This document shows positions 12,040-21,900 of a DNA stretch of 64,000 nt, in pieces. The first letter of the stretch is position 1; every line of letters starts with the position of its first letter. The translations under genes were made by a program, and so were the position numbers. The DNA lies in assembly GCF_000242915.1 (NCBI RefSeq), contig NZ_AFRZ01000001.1:2232001-2296000 (forward strand). Reading direction: 5' to 3'. This DNA comes from Sulfurimonas gotlandica GD1 (GTDB taxonomy: Bacteria; Campylobacterota; Campylobacteria; Campylobacterales; Sulfurimonadaceae). The notes beneath the pieces are model-generated. The model searched no databases and was not told the DNA's origin. It was given only the letters and a program-made list of their open reading frames with translations.

Positions 12040-13071
12040 TAATTTTGAATTTATTATTTTGAAAAATAAATTTTTAAATTCTTTTGTATTAATGCGATTA
12101 GATTTTTTTATATCTACTAGATGAACTATAACTATATTTAATTTTGGTAAAATAACAAGCCATTGTCCACCAAATCCTCTAGCACAATATATATCTTTAC
12201 TACTCCACCACATGTATCCATAAGAATTACAAAATTTATTATCAAGTATAGTATATTTTTTAAAACTTTCTTGAATCCATTGTTTAGAAATAATACTATT
12301 ATTATGCCATTTACCATTGTTTTCCATTAATAAACCAAATCTAGCTAGGTCTAAAATATTCATTCTAAAGGGGTATGCTGGATGTATAGATGATTTTTTA
12401 TCATATACATATCTCATGTCTTCTAATTTAAGGTTTTGCATTTTAATTTTGTCAGCGATATCATTTTTAAATGTTTTGAAAAATGATTTTTTTGTTTCTT
12501 GTTCAAATATTGTAAGTAGTGTATTAAAGTCCCAATTATTATAGTACCAATATTCATTTGCCTTATGACTTCCTCTTAAAGGTCTTATTTCTTTCATTTT
12601 TTTTGTTTCGTATGCTGCTGGATGATAAACACCGGATCTAGATTTTAATAAATCTGAAATTTTTGCTTCTCTCTCTGTATCAGTCAAGTTATTTATATCA
12701 TTTATATTTAATTTTTGTAGTGTAGAGTTAATATCAATAGTTTTGTTCAGTATATATTTTCCATATGTAGCACTTAATATACTTTTTCTTATTGAATATA
12801 AATTATATTTTTTTTTCAAGTCCCCCCAACTATATACTATAACACCATTTTCTATAATGAGAACGCTACTTCTTGATATGTTTTGTGAATATTTTTTTGC
12901 TTTTGCTAATTTATTTATTGACCAACCCATATAGCTAGGATGTTTTATTTGTTCCCAGCTTTTTTCTGGAAAATATATTTTTGATTTATTATAATCGCTT
13001 AGAAGTTCTAATGCATTTAGATTAAGTAATAATATAAAATAAAAAAATAATAATTTATATAAAAAATTCAA
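12034..13071 (-). CDS. serine hydrolase of the beta-lactamase/penicillin-binding-protein fold
   Basis: The 345-residue protein starts with a hydrophobic signal-like segment (LYKLLFFYFILLLNLNAL). It carries SIRKS, which fits the S-x-x-K catalytic motif of class C beta-lactamase-like enzymes, in the context IIENGVIVYSWGDLKKKYNLYSIRKS. A later block, GYMWWSSKDIYCARGFGGQWLVILP, resembles the C-terminal part of this family. It is likely exported and acts on an amide or ester in the envelope. Its start is 2 bp from the end of the CapA fusion gene upstream, so the two are probably co-transcribed. It is not evidence of drug resistance. Confidence 0.75.
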   Translation of the reverse strand: MNFLYKLLFFYFILLLNLNALELLSDYNKSKIYFPEKSWEQIKHPSYMGWSINKLAKAKKYSQNISRSSVLIIENGVIVYSWGDLKKKYNLYSIRKSILSATYGKYILNKTIDINSTLQKLNINDINNLTDTEREAKISDLLKSRSGVYHPAAYETKKMKEIRPLRGSHKANEYWYYNNWDFNTLLTIFEQETKKSFFKTFKNDIADKIKMQNLKLEDMRYVYDKKSSIHPAYPFRMNILDLARFGLLMENNGKWHNNSIISKQWIQESFKKYTILDNKFCNSYGYMWWSSKDIYCARGFGGQWLVILPKLNIVIVHLVDIKKSNRINTKEFKNLFFKIINSKLL

Positions 13072-13073
13072 AT

Positions 13074-15917
13074 TTATTTCTTACCATCCCAATCAATCCC
13101 TGAAGTATATTTTGGTACTCCATAACTTACTACTTCTATGTTTCCTATATATACTTGCTTGTCTAAATTATTCTTATTTAATGAATTAAATTTCATATGC
13201 TCTTTTTTTGAAAAATTATAAAATCCAAAATATAGTTTATAAATCCCAGTTGTCAGATTAGGTTTTGGTCTTACAACTGCGTAATCTAAAACTAAATCAT
13301 TTTTTTCCCAGTGTATAGGATTATATATTCCATTAGATATTGGATGAAAATCTTCGAAACTATCTAGGTTATCAATATGTTTACCATATATTTGTATTTC
13401 CCATCTATCCGTAGATAGTGAATGATATGGCATAAGTAGATTTTCAATTAAAAAACCTGTTCCCTGCCTAAATATTTCAGTTGTTTTAGATGCAATTAAT
13501 TTAAAGGAAGTATCAAAAATGATATCTATTTTATTGTTTGATACCCACTCTGGCATAGTCTCCAAAAGGATGTTTGGTTTTTGGATATTTTCTAGGTTTA
13601 TTGATTTTATTTTTTTAGTGCTATTATAAACTTTTTTTGGTGTTTTCTTATCTTCTATAGGTTTTGAATTATTATAAAATTCAATTACTAATTTATCATC
13701 TATATCTGCAAAGAAAATATCTTCAGATATTTGCTTTGTAAGATTGATGAATTTTTCTTTATATAGATTATTCTCTTTAACATTTTTTATAAAGTCAACT
13801 TGACCATTCTTAAGTTTTAGTGGATAAATTTCAACTTTATTAAATCCTGATTTATCAAACTCTAATACAAAACAAGCTGAATTATTTAGCTCTTTATGCC
13901 CAGAAATATTATCAACTAAAAAAGTACCCATATCATAGATGATAGGTTTATTTTTGTATAGTTCTATTCCATGTAATAGATGCGATGAATGACCAATAAT
14001 TGCATCGTACCCAATATCAATAATATCTCGTGCAAATTGTTTTTCTTCATAACTTGGATATGATGTCCAGTTTTTTGTCCAATGAGGAGACAAAATAATT
14101 AAATCAGCATAGTTATTTGCTTCTTTATATAATTTTGTAAGTTCATTAATGATTTTAACTTTATCGGTAATATGAAAAACACCTGCTTTTGATTTAGTAG
14201 CACAATATTTATCTGAATCCCAAAATGTGAAAATTGATATAAATGCTAAGGTGACATCCCCAACTTTTACATATTCTGGTTTTATAGCTTCTTCATAATT
14301 ACTACCACTTCCTGGAGTGGCTATATCTAAATCATTAAAAATATCTTTTTGTTGTTCTAGCGCAGAACTACCATAGTCAATACTATGATTATTTGCTGTT
14401 GTCAATATATTTATATCTAAATCAAGAAGTATATTAGCTAACTGAGGAGATCCTCTAAAGATAAATGGTCGTTTATCACCTTTTGGAGCGATAGTACCTT
14501 TGTTTGATATTACAGTTTCTAAGTTAGTCATTACAACGTCACATTGTTTTGTAAGTGAAGGTAAATCTCCTAGTATCCACTCTTTTCCATACTTTTCATA
14601 AAAGTGGTGCATTCGTCTTGCTAAAATACAATCTCCACTTGCAAATAGTTTATAAGAAGGTAGGTTGTTTGTAACTTTACTTAATTCAGTTTTAGCAATA
14701 TCATTAAACTTTGTCACAGTACTAGTATCTTTTTTAAATTCTAAAGCTTTATTGAAATATTTAATAGCAGAATAATAGTTCTTATTCAATAAATTCAACC
14801 TACCTGTTTGGAATAAAAAACCAAAGTTATTTGAATCTTTTTCTTGAATCTTTTTAAGATATTTCATAGCTTCATGATATTTACCTTCTTCCCTTAAAGA
14901 TATTATTAGTTTCATAATATGTGCTTTTTTCTCAATAGTAGAAAATTTGAGAGCATTTTTAAATTCTAGTGAAGATTTATGGTAGTCTTTTCGTTTAAAG
15001 TGAATTAAACCTGCATCAAAATGTGGATGTTCAGTATTGTAAAATATTTCAAATGATTTTTCAAGTGATTCGAGAGCATCATCATATAGCTTTAGTTTTA
15101 TTTGTATTTTACCTAAAAAAGCCCATCCTGCACTCCAAGATGGCTCAGCTAAAACTATTTCTGTTAAAGTATATAAGGCTTTGTCATATTCTTCGTTATA
15201 AAACTGGAGTACGCCTTCTCTTGTTAATTTAATAATTTTATCATTTGAAAATATATCATATGATGGTATGGAATACTTGAATTCATAATTTTCAAGTAAA
15301 TGAGAATTTAAAACTTTTTTCATGAGATTCATTTTATTGAAATAATACATAATATCATGCGGAGCACCATAGATACATTTTAGTGATACGTTCTCATAGT
15401 TATTCATATAAGACAAATGATAGATGTCGCCTAAATCTTCACTCCCAAAATATATGGTTAATTTACTTTTATTGTAATTATCTAATACTTTGTATAAGTT
15501 GTCATATATTATTTCATTCATTGTATATGGATTGTTAGGCATTCTAGAATCCAGCATTATTTGAGGTCCAAAAGCTACTATATAGCCAACATCTAATTTC
15601 AAACCAAATAAAATTGCGGCATATCCACCCATACTTGAACCAAACATGGTTATATTCTCTGGTATAAAATTATCTGTTATTTTTTTAATAATGCTTAGTA
15701 AATCATCTGCATCTTTTGAAAATTTTTCAATAAAACCGTTGTACCAGTTTTTTCTATGATCTCTAATGAAAAGTTTATTTGTTTTATAGTCGGAAAATAA
15801 TTTATAACCAGTAAAGCTATTTGCATTAACACCACTAAAAATTATTATAAGTTTATCAGAGGAGGGTTCTTCAATAAATAAACAATTTTCGTTGTTATAA
15901 ATATTTTTATTTATCAT
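13074..15917 (-). CDS. alpha/beta-hydrolase, TPR and CapA-like fusion protein
   Basis: The 947-residue protein has three recognisable parts. Residues 1-220 look like an alpha/beta hydrolase with the nucleophile elbow GSSMGG (93-98). Residues about 230-415 are TPR-like helical repeats (for example AGWAFLGKIQIKLKLYDDALESLEKS). Residues about 420-705 match the PGA_cap/CapA metallophosphatase-like fold, with ASGDCILARR, MTNLETVIS, ANNHSIDYG and GHSSHLLHGIELY. The last 150 residues are unassigned and may be a beta-rich binding domain. CapA proteins act in poly-gamma-glutamate or related polymer systems. No signal peptide is seen, which is unusual for CapA. It sits in an envelope gene run with its neighbours at 12034 and 15957. 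Confidence 0.75.
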   Translation of the reverse strand: MINKNIYNNENCLFIEEPSSDKLIIIFSGVNANSFTGYKLFSDYKTNKLFIRDHRKNWYNGFIEKFSKDADDLLSIIKKITDNFIPENITMFGSSMGGYAAILFGLKLDVGYIVAFGPQIMLDSRMPNNPYTMNEIIYDNLYKVLDNYNKSKLTIYFGSEDLGDIYHLSYMNNYENVSLKCIYGAPHDIMYYFNKMNLMKKVLNSHLLENYEFKYSIPSYDIFSNDKIIKLTREGVLQFYNEEYDKALYTLTEIVLAEPSWSAGWAFLGKIQIKLKLYDDALESLEKSFEIFYNTEHPHFDAGLIHFKRKDYHKSSLEFKNALKFSTIEKKAHIMKLIISLREEGKYHEAMKYLKKIQEKDSNNFGFLFQTGRLNLLNKNYYSAIKYFNKALEFKKDTSTVTKFNDIAKTELSKVTNNLPSYKLFASGDCILARRMHHFYEKYGKEWILGDLPSLTKQCDVVMTNLETVISNKGTIAPKGDKRPFIFRGSPQLANILLDLDINILTTANNHSIDYGSSALEQQKDIFNDLDIATPGSGSNYEEAIKPEYVKVGDVTLAFISIFTFWDSDKYCATKSKAGVFHITDKVKIINELTKLYKEANNYADLIILSPHWTKNWTSYPSYEEKQFARDIIDIGYDAIIGHSSHLLHGIELYKNKPIIYDMGTFLVDNISGHKELNNSACFVLEFDKSGFNKVEIYPLKLKNGQVDFIKNVKENNLYKEKFINLTKQISEDIFFADIDDKLVIEFYNNSKPIEDKKTPKKVYNSTKKIKSINLENIQKPNILLETMPEWVSNNKIDIIFDTSFKLIASKTTEIFRQGTGFLIENLLMPYHSLSTDRWEIQIYGKHIDNLDSFEDFHPISNGIYNPIHWEKNDLVLDYAVVRPKPNLTTGIYKLYFGFYNFSKKEHMKFNSLNKNNLDKQVYIGNIEVVSYGVPKYTSGIDWDGKK

Positions 15918-15956
15918 TATGTTCCCAATTATTTATTTATATAATTTACTAATAAT

Positions 15957-17768
15957 CTACAATGTTTTATAAAGCCTACTTAGAAAGCAAGCTGCATGTT
16001 GAACACTATCAACTCTAACCCACTGGCGAGTTAGTTTAAACCTAAAACTATGAAGAGCTTTGTTATTTGGATGAGAATATGTTGATTCTTCTGAATTAAA
16101 TGTTTTCATAAGTCCTTTTGCACTAAGTAGCATATTGTTCATAATCCATTTGGCTTTTTCTTCATCTTTAATGTATTTTGCTAAATAGTATGCACTTACA
16201 ATACCTTCACACCTTGAAGCATCGTGATATACATGATCACCATAATCGTAATAAAAACCACCAATATAGTCCTTATTTGTCTGTAGAGTATTTTCTTCAG
16301 TATACATGTGTTCTAGCATAGTTTTAGTATCATTAAATACAAAGTCAATATAATTTTGTTTTTTAAATCCATCTACTTTTATCCATTCCTCTATAGCTTG
16401 CATAAGCCAAGCATCTGCAGGAAGTGAATCAAATAAATAGTCATATTTAATCGGTCTCACATCAACTAAGAAATCAAGAGCCATTTTTGATTTTATCTTA
16501 ATATCTTCTTTTAAATTTTTTTCAATATCTTTTGTGTGTAAGTAGTAAAGAGCTAATCCTAATAGTGCTTCACCTGGATAGTAAAATGAAAATAATTCTT
16601 TTTTAATATCATCACTTGGATTTGTTATAGCTTTGCTATTATTGAATTTTGGGTGAATATAATAGCCTATTAATTCACCGTCTTTGTCTACTCTGCTTAA
16701 TATATGTCTGACAAGACCATCCATCTCTTTTCTGTAGCACTCATCACCTGTCTTTATATAGTAGTGCATTATAGCTACAAGGCCTATGCCAGCGCCGCCA
16801 AGTTTCGATTTTTTATTAAAAAACGGATAACAAGCAAACTCTTTTTTGTATTTATGAGTTCTAAATGTAGATAGTAAAAAATCTATAGACTCTTTTGCTT
16901 TTTGCAAATATAGTTTATTTCCATTAAGTTCATATCCACGTATTAATGTAACTGTTCCACCACTATGTCTTAGTATATTATTGTACAGTGGGTCTATCAT
17001 ATCTGGATGCATATCATCAACTATAGTATTTTTGTATGAATCATAGTAATATAAAAAACTTCCATCTTTATTCATGTTTTTAATAAGCCAGTCTATACTT
17101 TTTATAGTTTTTTTAGCAATAATGTCCTTGTTAAATTCAAGCTCTAATGGATAGCCTCTCTCTAATTCCATAATTCTATCTTCAAAAGAAACATATGCTT
17201 CAGACTCTATAAAAGTGTACTCTATAGGCTCGCATCTCATAAAGTTAACTCTCTCACTTATTTTATCTGTAAGTTTTGAAACTCCACACTGTTTAGAGAG
17301 ATAATTTAGTAATTGATTCACACTCATAATTGATTTTGTATATCCGTCTGTTGGCATAAAAAATCTAGTCACACCTTTGTATTTATATATTAATCCATTA
17401 ACACCAGGTTCAAATCTATTTGGAGAGTTCATATTTAATGTAGTTAAATTTCTTATATTACAGTCATATTCTTTAGTGACAATTTCAAAAAGAATACGGC
17501 ATTTTTTAGTATTGCTAATTGAGAAATTAGAAAAGTTATTATTTTCTTTTAGTTTTTCTATTACTCGGTTTAGTGTTTTTGAAAGTGTATCTCTTCTAGA
17601 ACCCCATCTAACAGAATTATTGTTTTCTTGAAAAAGAGTTATGTAGACTTGAGAAATAGTTTTGTCAAAATTAAATAATGAATCATACTTATCCATTAGT
17701 AAAACATCAGTTTCTAAGGAGATTCTGATGTCAGAGAAAAAAGAGTTTAAGTCTTTAGAATTTCTCAT
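15957..17768 (-). CDS. uncharacterised protein with a predicted alpha/alpha-toroid domain
   Basis: I do not recognise this 603-residue protein firmly. From about residue 210 to the end it has repeated helical segments rich in Trp, Tyr, Gly and Asp (IDWLIKNMNKDGSFLYYYD, GGAGIGLVAIMHYYIKTGD, YPGEALLGLALYYL, DASRCEGIVSAYYLAKY). This pattern is typical of six-hairpin glycosidase-like or prenyltransferase-like toroids. The first 200 residues contain FEPGVNGLIYKYKGVTRFFMP and LLNYLSKQCGVSKL, which faintly recall AMMECR1 domains. There is no signal peptide. It lies 39 bp upstream of the CapA fusion gene in the same direction, which suggests a joint role in a surface polymer or peptide-like product. 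Confidence 0.5.
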   Translation of the reverse strand: MRNSKDLNSFFSDIRISLETDVLLMDKYDSLFNFDKTISQVYITLFQENNNSVRWGSRRDTLSKTLNRVIEKLKENNNFSNFSISNTKKCRILFEIVTKEYDCNIRNLTTLNMNSPNRFEPGVNGLIYKYKGVTRFFMPTDGYTKSIMSVNQLLNYLSKQCGVSKLTDKISERVNFMRCEPIEYTFIESEAYVSFEDRIMELERGYPLELEFNKDIIAKKTIKSIDWLIKNMNKDGSFLYYYDSYKNTIVDDMHPDMIDPLYNNILRHSGGTVTLIRGYELNGNKLYLQKAKESIDFLLSTFRTHKYKKEFACYPFFNKKSKLGGAGIGLVAIMHYYIKTGDECYRKEMDGLVRHILSRVDKDGELIGYYIHPKFNNSKAITNPSDDIKKELFSFYYPGEALLGLALYYLHTKDIEKNLKEDIKIKSKMALDFLVDVRPIKYDYLFDSLPADAWLMQAIEEWIKVDGFKKQNYIDFVFNDTKTMLEHMYTEENTLQTNKDYIGGFYYDYGDHVYHDASRCEGIVSAYYLAKYIKDEEKAKWIMNNMLLSAKGLMKTFNSEESTYSHPNNKALHSFRFKLTRQWVRVDSVQHAACFLSRLYKTL

Positions 17769-17774
17769 ATTTTA

Positions 17775-18380
17775 TTATTTTAGTAAAAGGATTAATGAAA
17801 TTCTATCATTTATATGCAGTTTAGAAAATATAGAACTTATATGTGCTTTTACTGTTCTTGTAGTTATATTAAGCTCTGAAGCAATCACATCATTAGTTAA
17901 TCCATCTAGAATAAGGTATATTACTTCTAGTTCTTTTTGCGAAAGCCTATTTTCTATCAATTCCAAAGCATCTCTATTTAGAGATTGTTTATTGCTAGTT
18001 TTAGCAAGTTCTGCTGTTAGTTCAGGGTATGTCCAAATATTACCTTCAGAAACTGTCTTAATCATTTGATTATAGTGATGAGTTAGCATCCTTGAATTTC
18101 CATATGCTTTTATTCCACGCAATATTAACATTTTACCTGTCACAATTGCAGGAGATTTTTCTAAAACGATTAAGTTATTTGGAATTGAACCTGAAGATAT
18201 CATAGTGTTTAATTCAGAAGCAATGCTGTCATAGTCAGCAATGATAATTAAGTTATTGTAATCGTTAAGTTTATCACTTAAAGAATCAACATCTGAGCAT
18301 ACAATACTGTCTGTTACAGCATGTCTTTGTTTCCATTCATTTATAATATCCATATTAGAGCTGAAAAATAGAATATTCAT
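17775..18380 (-). CDS. LuxR-family transcriptional regulator with a degenerate receiver
   Basis: The C-terminal 60 residues are a LuxR-type helix-turn-helix (LSQKELEVIYLILDGLTNDVIASELNITTRTVKAHISSIFSKL). The N-terminal 120 residues look like a receiver fold, but the acidic pocket is missing (ILFFSSNMDI in place of the usual Asp pair), although an Asp is kept in IIIADYDS. I chose the start at 18380 because GGAGAG precedes it; a longer frame begins at 18401. It directly follows the HlyD gene of the secretion operon, 1 bp apart. It may therefore respond to something other than phosphorylation and regulate secretion or surface genes. Confidence 0.75.
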   Translation of the reverse strand: MNILFFSSNMDIINEWKQRHAVTDSIVCSDVDSLSDKLNDYNNLIIIADYDSIASELNTMISSGSIPNNLIVLEKSPAIVTGKMLILRGIKAYGNSRMLTHHYNQMIKTVSEGNIWTYPELTAELAKTSNKQSLNRDALELIENRLSQKELEVIYLILDGLTNDVIASELNITTRTVKAHISSIFSKLHINDRISLILLLK

Positions 18381-18381
18381 T

Positions 18382-19731
18382 TTATCTCTCCGTAAAAACA
18401 TATTGTTTTGATTTTAAAATAGGTTTTAAAATATACTGCATAACAGTTTTTTGGCCGGTTACAATATCAACATTTACAGTCATACCGGGAATGATTTGTA
18501 ATGGATGTTCTTTTGTTCCAAGGTAATTTTTCTCTGTCTCTATATGGATTATGTAAAAAGTATTTTCTTTGCTATCCGTAATAGTGTCAGGTGATATATT
18601 TACAACTTTTCCGATTAATCCACCGTGAATAGCAAAGTCATATGCTGATACTTTTACTTTAGCTTCTGCTCCAGGATGTAAAAATGCTATATCACTTGGT
18701 TTGATTTTTACCTCTAAAAATAGTTTCTCATTCGTTGGAACTATTTCAACTAAATCATCACCGGGCTTAATAACCCCACCAACAGTATTTATAAATAGCT
18801 TTTGAATGATACCATCAACCGGTGATTTAACCATAGTTCTTTCAACTTGATCACTAAAGGCAACTTGTTGCGTTTCAAGTCTTGATAGTTCAGCTGTAAC
18901 TTCGTTTAGCTCCTTTTTAGCATTGTTTATAAATAATTGTTTTGACTCTATACGTTTTTGTCTATATTCTGTAATAGCAGAAGCTAAACGAGGAAGTGAA
19001 AGTTCAGCTGCTTCTATGTCATTTTCTATGCCGTTAGCTTCTCTTTTAAGCTTTAAAAAATCAACTTTAGACTTTACACCTTCTCTTACCATAGGTGCAG
19101 TCATAGCAATCTCTTCAGAAACATATTCTAATGATTTTTTTAAAGATGCAACTCTGGCTTTAGCTTCTATATACTCTTGTTTTCTTTGCTCTATTTGTTC
19201 CAGAAAAGAGTTGTCTTTAGCATTAAATTCTAATTTAGATGATTCATAAAGCTCTTTTGCTAATTTTATTTGTGCTTTTAATTCAGGAAAAGTTGTTTCC
19301 ATATCTTTAAACTCTAGTTCATTTGCTTCAGCATAAAGTCTTAATCTTTTTGCTTGAAGCTCTTGAAATTTCATCTCATTTGTTTTTGATGAAGAGGTAG
19401 ATTTAGCATTACTGATTTTTAGGATTATTTGATCCTTTTTAACACTTTCACCCTCTTTTACCAAAATAGACTCAACTATACCACCCTCTAAATTTTGTAT
19501 AACCTGATTCTGACCATAAGGGATAACATCTCCATTACCTCTGGTAATCTCGTCTATCTCAGCTAAAGAAGCCCAAATTATAAGAAGAAAGATAGTAACT
19601 ATCCATATCTTAAGCACTCTACTAACTCTCGAAGGCGTTTGAACCAAAATAGCAGAACTAAGACTATTCATAAATTCATAGTCTTTTTCATTATACTCTA
19701 CAGGCTTATTTATTTTTTTCAATTTTGTCAC
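18382..19731 (-). CDS. type I secretion membrane-fusion protein (HlyD/LapC family)
   Basis: This 449-residue periplasmic adaptor has one N-terminal membrane span (VLKIWIVTIFLLIIWASLAEI), the HlyD biotinyl-lipoyl-like segment QVIQNLEGGIVESILVKEGESVKKDQIIL, a long coiled coil (about residues 120-290), and the C-terminal barrel motif VDGIIQKLFINTVGGVIKPGDDLVEIVP. It links the inner-membrane ABC transporter to the TolC-like duct. It overlaps the upstream ABC transporter gene by 26 bp, so the pair is translationally coupled. The length and order fit LapC-type adaptors. The likely cargo in this window is the giant repeat protein. Confidence 0.92.
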   Translation of the reverse strand: MTKLKKINKPVEYNEKDYEFMNSLSSAILVQTPSRVSRVLKIWIVTIFLLIIWASLAEIDEITRGNGDVIPYGQNQVIQNLEGGIVESILVKEGESVKKDQIILKISNAKSTSSSKTNEMKFQELQAKRLRLYAEANELEFKDMETTFPELKAQIKLAKELYESSKLEFNAKDNSFLEQIEQRKQEYIEAKARVASLKKSLEYVSEEIAMTAPMVREGVKSKVDFLKLKREANGIENDIEAAELSLPRLASAITEYRQKRIESKQLFINNAKKELNEVTAELSRLETQQVAFSDQVERTMVKSPVDGIIQKLFINTVGGVIKPGDDLVEIVPTNEKLFLEVKIKPSDIAFLHPGAEAKVKVSAYDFAIHGGLIGKVVNISPDTITDSKENTFYIIHIETEKNYLGTKEHPLQIIPGMTVNVDIVTGQKTVMQYILKPILKSKQYVFTER

Positions 19732-21880
19732 CTTTGCCTTGTAGTTTTTTTAATGCTTCCTCTTTTGGGGCATCTATATATATTTTACCATCATTGAGTA
19801 CAATAACTCTATCTACTATACTTAATAGTGTCATTTTCTGAGTCACAAAAATTGAAGTAGTTTCTTTTAGGTTTCTTTCTAAATTATCAAGAAGTTTTGA
19901 TTCTGTTAATTGATCCATAGAGCTACTTGGCTCATCCATTAACATAATAGGCGTGTCAACTAAAAATGCACGGGCAATACCAATACTTTGTCTTTGCCCA
20001 CCAGATAGACCTTGTCCTCTTTCTCCAATTGGCATCTCATAGCCTTTTGGATGTTTTTTGATAAACTCTGAAGTCCCACTTATATTTGCAGCACGTATCA
20101 TCTGCGCATCACTTGCATGCGTGGCACAAAAGGTGATATTGTCTTTAACTGTTCCTCGAAATAGCATGATATCTTGAGAAACGTAACCTATATTTTTTCT
20201 AAGGTCTGCAGGGTCTACCTGCTTAATATCAATACCATCTATAAGAATTTGTCCAGAATTTGGTTCATAAAGTCCTAAAATTAGTTTATGAATAGTACTT
20301 TTACCTGAGCCAATACGACCAATAATAGCAACACTTTCGCCTGGTTTTATTATAAAAGAGACGTTTTTAAGTGCTGGAACATCAGTATTTGGATAAGAAA
20401 ATGTTACATCAACAAACTCAATATGTCCACTAAAGTTTGGTCTTTCAAGGAATTTTTTACCATTTGGTCTTTCACTTGGTTGAGATATGATTTCATTGAG
20501 TGTATCATACGATGTTTTAGTATTTTCATAGTTAGTAAGTATAGAAGCAACTTGTCCCATTGGAGCTAGTGTTCTTGAGGTAAGAATTACTATCGCTATT
20601 AGTCCACCCATTGATAGTTCAAACTCTTGGATAAGATATACACCATAAACAATAATCATTACAGTATTTAATTGAATAAAAAGTTGAGTAATTGTAGGAA
20701 TTGAAGCAGAGAGTAAACGAGATTTAAAGCTTCTGTTAGCTATTTCTCCAGTAGATTCTTCCCATTTCCATTGCGATTGACCTAGACTTCCGAGTGTTTT
20801 TAAAGTCTCTATATTGTTAAGTGTCTCTATTAGGATAGAACTCTTCTTTGCGCTTGCTTCATGAGTGCTCTCAATACTTGCACGCAGAGGTTTTTTGATA
20901 AGTATTGCATAAAGAAGGATTAAAAACATAGTAGCGATAGGAATAAAGACAATACTTCCTCCGATATAACCGATTACAGCTAAGAATATAACAGCAAACG
21001 GAAGATCGATTACAGCAGCCATAGTAGCATTTGTTAAAAAGCTTCTAATGGAGTCAAAGTCTTTTAGATTACTAGAAAATGAGCCAACTGAAGCAGGATG
21101 GTGAGCCATTTTTAAATCTAGTACTTTTTCAAAAATGATAGATGACATGATAATATCACTTTTTTTAGCGGCACTTTCAAGGAGATAGGTTCGAGTGAAC
21201 TTTAAGAATGTATCGATTATGTAGATTATACTTACACCAATGGCAAATACCCAAAGTGTTTCAATAGCGTTATTTGGAACAACTCTGTCGTAAACATTCA
21301 TTGTAAAAAGTGGAGATGCTAGAACAAAAAGGTTTATAAGAAGTGAAGCGTAAAGAACATCTTTGTATACACCCGCAGATAATTTTATAGTACTCCAAAA
21401 CCAGTGCTTTTGATCCAAGTTTAGAGTTCTTGAATTTTCATTTGCATACTCAAAAGCTTTTTTAACCATAAAGCCATAACCTATATACTCATCTTCTAGT
21501 ACATCAAAATCTACCCACTGCTCAACTGCTTCTTCCGCTGGCATTATTATTTTTACCTGACTTCCATCTTCACTGTATCTATCTAAGATACAAGCACTTT
21601 GGTTTGAAAGTAAAATTATCATAGGAAGTTGTAGCGGTGATATTTGTGAAAGTGGTTTTCTAATAAGACTTGATTTCAAGCCTGCCTTTTCTGCTGCACG
21701 AGAGAAAAGACCTTTTGCATTGTTAATAGAAAAAAGTTCAGGTGCTTCAGCCCCTGGTTCTATAGGTAGTCCAGCAGTTAATGCTTCTGCTGAAAAAGGT
21801 TTGTGATATAACTTTGTAAATAGAACCAAGCACTCAAGCAAGGAGTCCATTCTTAAGTTATCTGCACTTGTTATAAGCAT
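19706..21880 (-). CDS. type I secretion ABC transporter (LapB/LssB-like)
   Basis: The 724-residue protein has an N-terminal C39-like domain (about 1-130; DSLLECLVLFTKLYHKPFSAEALTAGLP) of the non-cleaving type found in LapB exporters. A six-helix membrane domain follows (about 160-450), then an ATPase with Walker A GRIGSGKST (521-529), signature LSGGQ (625-629) and Walker B IMLMDE (645-650). The switch histidine is replaced by Gln681 in VTQKMTLL. It would drive one-step export from the cytoplasm of a protein with a C-terminal signal. It is 21 bp downstream of the TolC-OmpA gene. Confidence 0.92.
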   Translation of the reverse strand: MLITSADNLRMDSLLECLVLFTKLYHKPFSAEALTAGLPIEPGAEAPELFSINNAKGLFSRAAEKAGLKSSLIRKPLSQISPLQLPMIILLSNQSACILDRYSEDGSQVKIIMPAEEAVEQWVDFDVLEDEYIGYGFMVKKAFEYANENSRTLNLDQKHWFWSTIKLSAGVYKDVLYASLLINLFVLASPLFTMNVYDRVVPNNAIETLWVFAIGVSIIYIIDTFLKFTRTYLLESAAKKSDIIMSSIIFEKVLDLKMAHHPASVGSFSSNLKDFDSIRSFLTNATMAAVIDLPFAVIFLAVIGYIGGSIVFIPIATMFLILLYAILIKKPLRASIESTHEASAKKSSILIETLNNIETLKTLGSLGQSQWKWEESTGEIANRSFKSRLLSASIPTITQLFIQLNTVMIIVYGVYLIQEFELSMGGLIAIVILTSRTLAPMGQVASILTNYENTKTSYDTLNEIISQPSERPNGKKFLERPNFSGHIEFVDVTFSYPNTDVPALKNVSFIIKPGESVAIIGRIGSGKSTIHKLILGLYEPNSGQILIDGIDIKQVDPADLRKNIGYVSQDIMLFRGTVKDNITFCATHASDAQMIRAANISGTSEFIKKHPKGYEMPIGERGQGLSGGQRQSIGIARAFLVDTPIMLMDEPSSSMDQLTESKLLDNLERNLKETTSIFVTQKMTLLSIVDRVIVLNDGKIYIDAPKEEALKKLQGKGDKIEKNK

Positions 21881-21900
21881 ATGTTTTGGCCTTTAGATTC

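Noticed and set aside
12034-13071. Antibiotic-resistance beta-lactamase
   Set aside because: The SxxK motif and fold are shared by many esterases and peptidases. The envelope-gene context and overall sequence do not point to drug resistance.
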